64,000 nucleotides of DNA, taken from the NCBI GenBank assembly GCA_964036195.1, contig OZ038455.1, positions 7,333,855 through 7,397,854 of the forward strand, read 5' to 3'. The notes beneath the pieces are model-generated. The model searched no databases. It saw nothing but the letters and a program-made list of their open reading frames with translations, and was not told the DNA's origin. The position numbers were made by a program, and so were the translations under genes. Below, one piece after another: positions 63,161 through 64,000 of this stretch; the stretch's first letter is position 1; each line of letters opens with the position of its first letter. Source of the DNA: Sphaerolaimus hirsutus (Eukaryota; Nematoda; Chromadorea; Monhysterida; Sphaerolaimidae).

Positions 63161-63441
63161 GGACGTTTTTTTGTTTTGTTTCGCTTTTTCATACGCACCG
63201 CGTATCATTTGTCGTTTTATTTTGCACGTTGAACCTATGAGTGCGTTTTTTTGCCTTGAATTCCCTAAAAAATTCGAAAAGTATTTTCGAATTTTTGAAT
63301 TTTCGAATTTTTTGAAAAATAAATCGATTTTTAAGTGATTTTTCTGGGGGTGAAATAAAAATTCGAAAATTCCGAAAAAATTCAAAAATTCGAAAATGTT
63401 TTCGAATTTTTGAATCTTTTTTTGCCATCGTTAGTTGTTTT

Positions 63442-63759
63442 AGTGCCAGGTAGGGTTTTTTTAAAGGTTTTTTATTTAAAAAAAACGACGTCCGAAATGT
63501 TTTTTAAAAAAAACATCGGCCAAAATTTTTAGTAGTAAGCACTAGGTATTTTGCAAAATTTTTGCGCGCAAACCGCATTTTCGCACACAAATTGACAATG
63601 CTGGTTGTTTTCATTGGTTTTGTGGCATTTTTTGTATCAAATCATCCATTTCTATGTGCTACCATGGGTTCATAAGCCGTCATATGTTGCTGTAGTATTT
63701 AATATTCAGGTAATGTGCTTCCATGTACCTGCACAGTGTGTAACTTCACTACCAAAGTA
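63442..63759. other. Gene-free stretch
   Basis: TAGGGTTTTTTTAAAGG followed by TTTTTTAAAAAAAACGACG words looks like the left end of another low-complexity element with no right end before the window stops. Confidence 0.35.
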
Positions 63760-64000
63760 ACAACCTCCTTTTATAACCTTGTTTGATCACTATTCTGTGC
63801 CAAACTTCACCTGAAGTCATGAACATTCGACTATAAGGCGATATATGAACATGTCAACAAAAAAATGGATATTTTTGACACAAATCACCACTTATAATGC
63901 TATCCCATGGCTCCACACCCATTATATGGTCATATTTAACATCACAAAGTATTGCCACTGTCTGATATACCTATATATGTTGACACTAGGTCATATTTGG
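63760..64000. repeat. Interspersed repeat, version without the LTR element
   Basis: Aligns with 24790-24945 joined to 32778-32860: ATTCTGTGCCAAACTTCACC, CATGTCAACA, ATCACCA, CCCATGGCTCCACA, AACATCACAAAGT, CTGTCTGATAT. Here CCATGGCTCCACA is uninterrupted, while in the other copy the LTR element sits after CTCC. It runs off the window end. Confidence 0.8.

Larger units (their letters stand above)
62404..63433. mobile_element. hAT-like element with TTCGAATTTT arrays
   Basis: The left end TAACGATGGCAAA and right end TTTGCCATCGTTA are perfect inverses; GTTGTTTT is duplicated (62396-62403 and 63434-63441). Arrays of TTCGAATTTTTGAATTTTCG at 62455-62595 and 63258-63420. The centre holds a MITE (62767-62930) and a CTGTAAA foldback (62995-63160). 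It interrupts the coiled-coil frame. Confidence 0.85.

Noticed and set aside
1..64000. tRNA or rRNA genes
   Set aside because: No sequence with convincing tRNA A/B boxes plus cloverleaf, and no rRNA-like stretch, was noticed by eye; a covariance-model scan would be needed to exclude decayed copies.

Overview
The window reads as AT-rich nuclear DNA from an invertebrate animal. There are no operons, ribosome binding sites, rRNA, tRNA or CRISPR arrays. Coding sequence occurs as short exons with GT/AG-type borders, buried in many generations of nested transposons. The clearest host gene encodes the ligand-binding domain of a Cys-loop (nicotinic) receptor and stops before the first membrane segment. 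That is the layout of acetylcholine-binding protein (AChBP), known mainly from molluscs and annelids, so a lophotrochozoan source is possible but not shown.

Host genes. On the minus strand six exons (44655 down to 38114) join without a frame break into about 225 codons: signal peptide, nicotinic N-terminal helix, a 45-nt exon, a 110-nt exon, the Cys-loop exon, the loop F exon and a loop C exon with the vicinal Cys pair, followed at once by TGA. A second loop F/loop C exon pair lies downstream (37914-37808 and 33148-33081). Its Cys-Cys is replaced by Ser-Phe and it has the same stop. Exons 1 and 2 of two more copies sit at 18553-18261 (intact) and 6577-6083 (exon 1 split by a 185-bp foldback insertion). 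The upstream region of a further copy survives in pieces at 9347-11905. Weaker gene candidates are a GC-rich exon (16233-16544), a multi-exon hAT-like gene (36230-34539, minus), a cysteine-rich exon pair near 52.7-53.8 kb, a coiled-coil frame (62424-61924, minus) and a paralogous pair of decayed frames at 15.0 and 60.3 kb.

Mobile DNA. A 7.8-kb Ty3/gypsy-type LTR retrotransposon (24946-32773, minus orientation) has 145-bp LTRs differing at one base but broken gag and pol frames. Its 4-bp target duplication is supported by a related unoccupied repeat at 63760-64000. A MULE-type transposase remnant with one in-frame stop is at 18925-19548. The many low-complexity blocks (GGCGCC, GGCACC, GCGTAA, CGGAAA, TTCGAA) are mostly the ends of non-autonomous hAT elements: where both ends can be paired, they carry hAT-like terminal repeats and 8-bp target duplications. 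A second large class has TACCGTA ends, a TA target and long poly-G/poly-C tracts. A third class is made of palindromic foldbacks with CTGTAAAATGTC-type arms.

Layout: 1-6 kb nested repeats; 6-7.5 kb receptor-gene copy C; 7.5-15.7 kb nested hAT and TACCGTA elements; 16-17 kb GC-rich exon, 22-bp repeats and a 200-bp gap; 17-18 kb hAT; 18.2-18.6 kb copy B; 18.9-19.6 kb MULE remnant; 19.9-23.4 kb satellite mosaic; 24.9-32.8 kb LTR element; 33-44.7 kb the main AChBP-like gene and its duplicated 3' exons with insertions; 45-52 kb mostly repeats; 52.7-53.8 kb cysteine-rich exons; 54.9-61.2 kb hAT cluster; 61.9-63.4 kb coiled-coil frame cut by a hAT element; 63.8-64 kb interspersed repeat.
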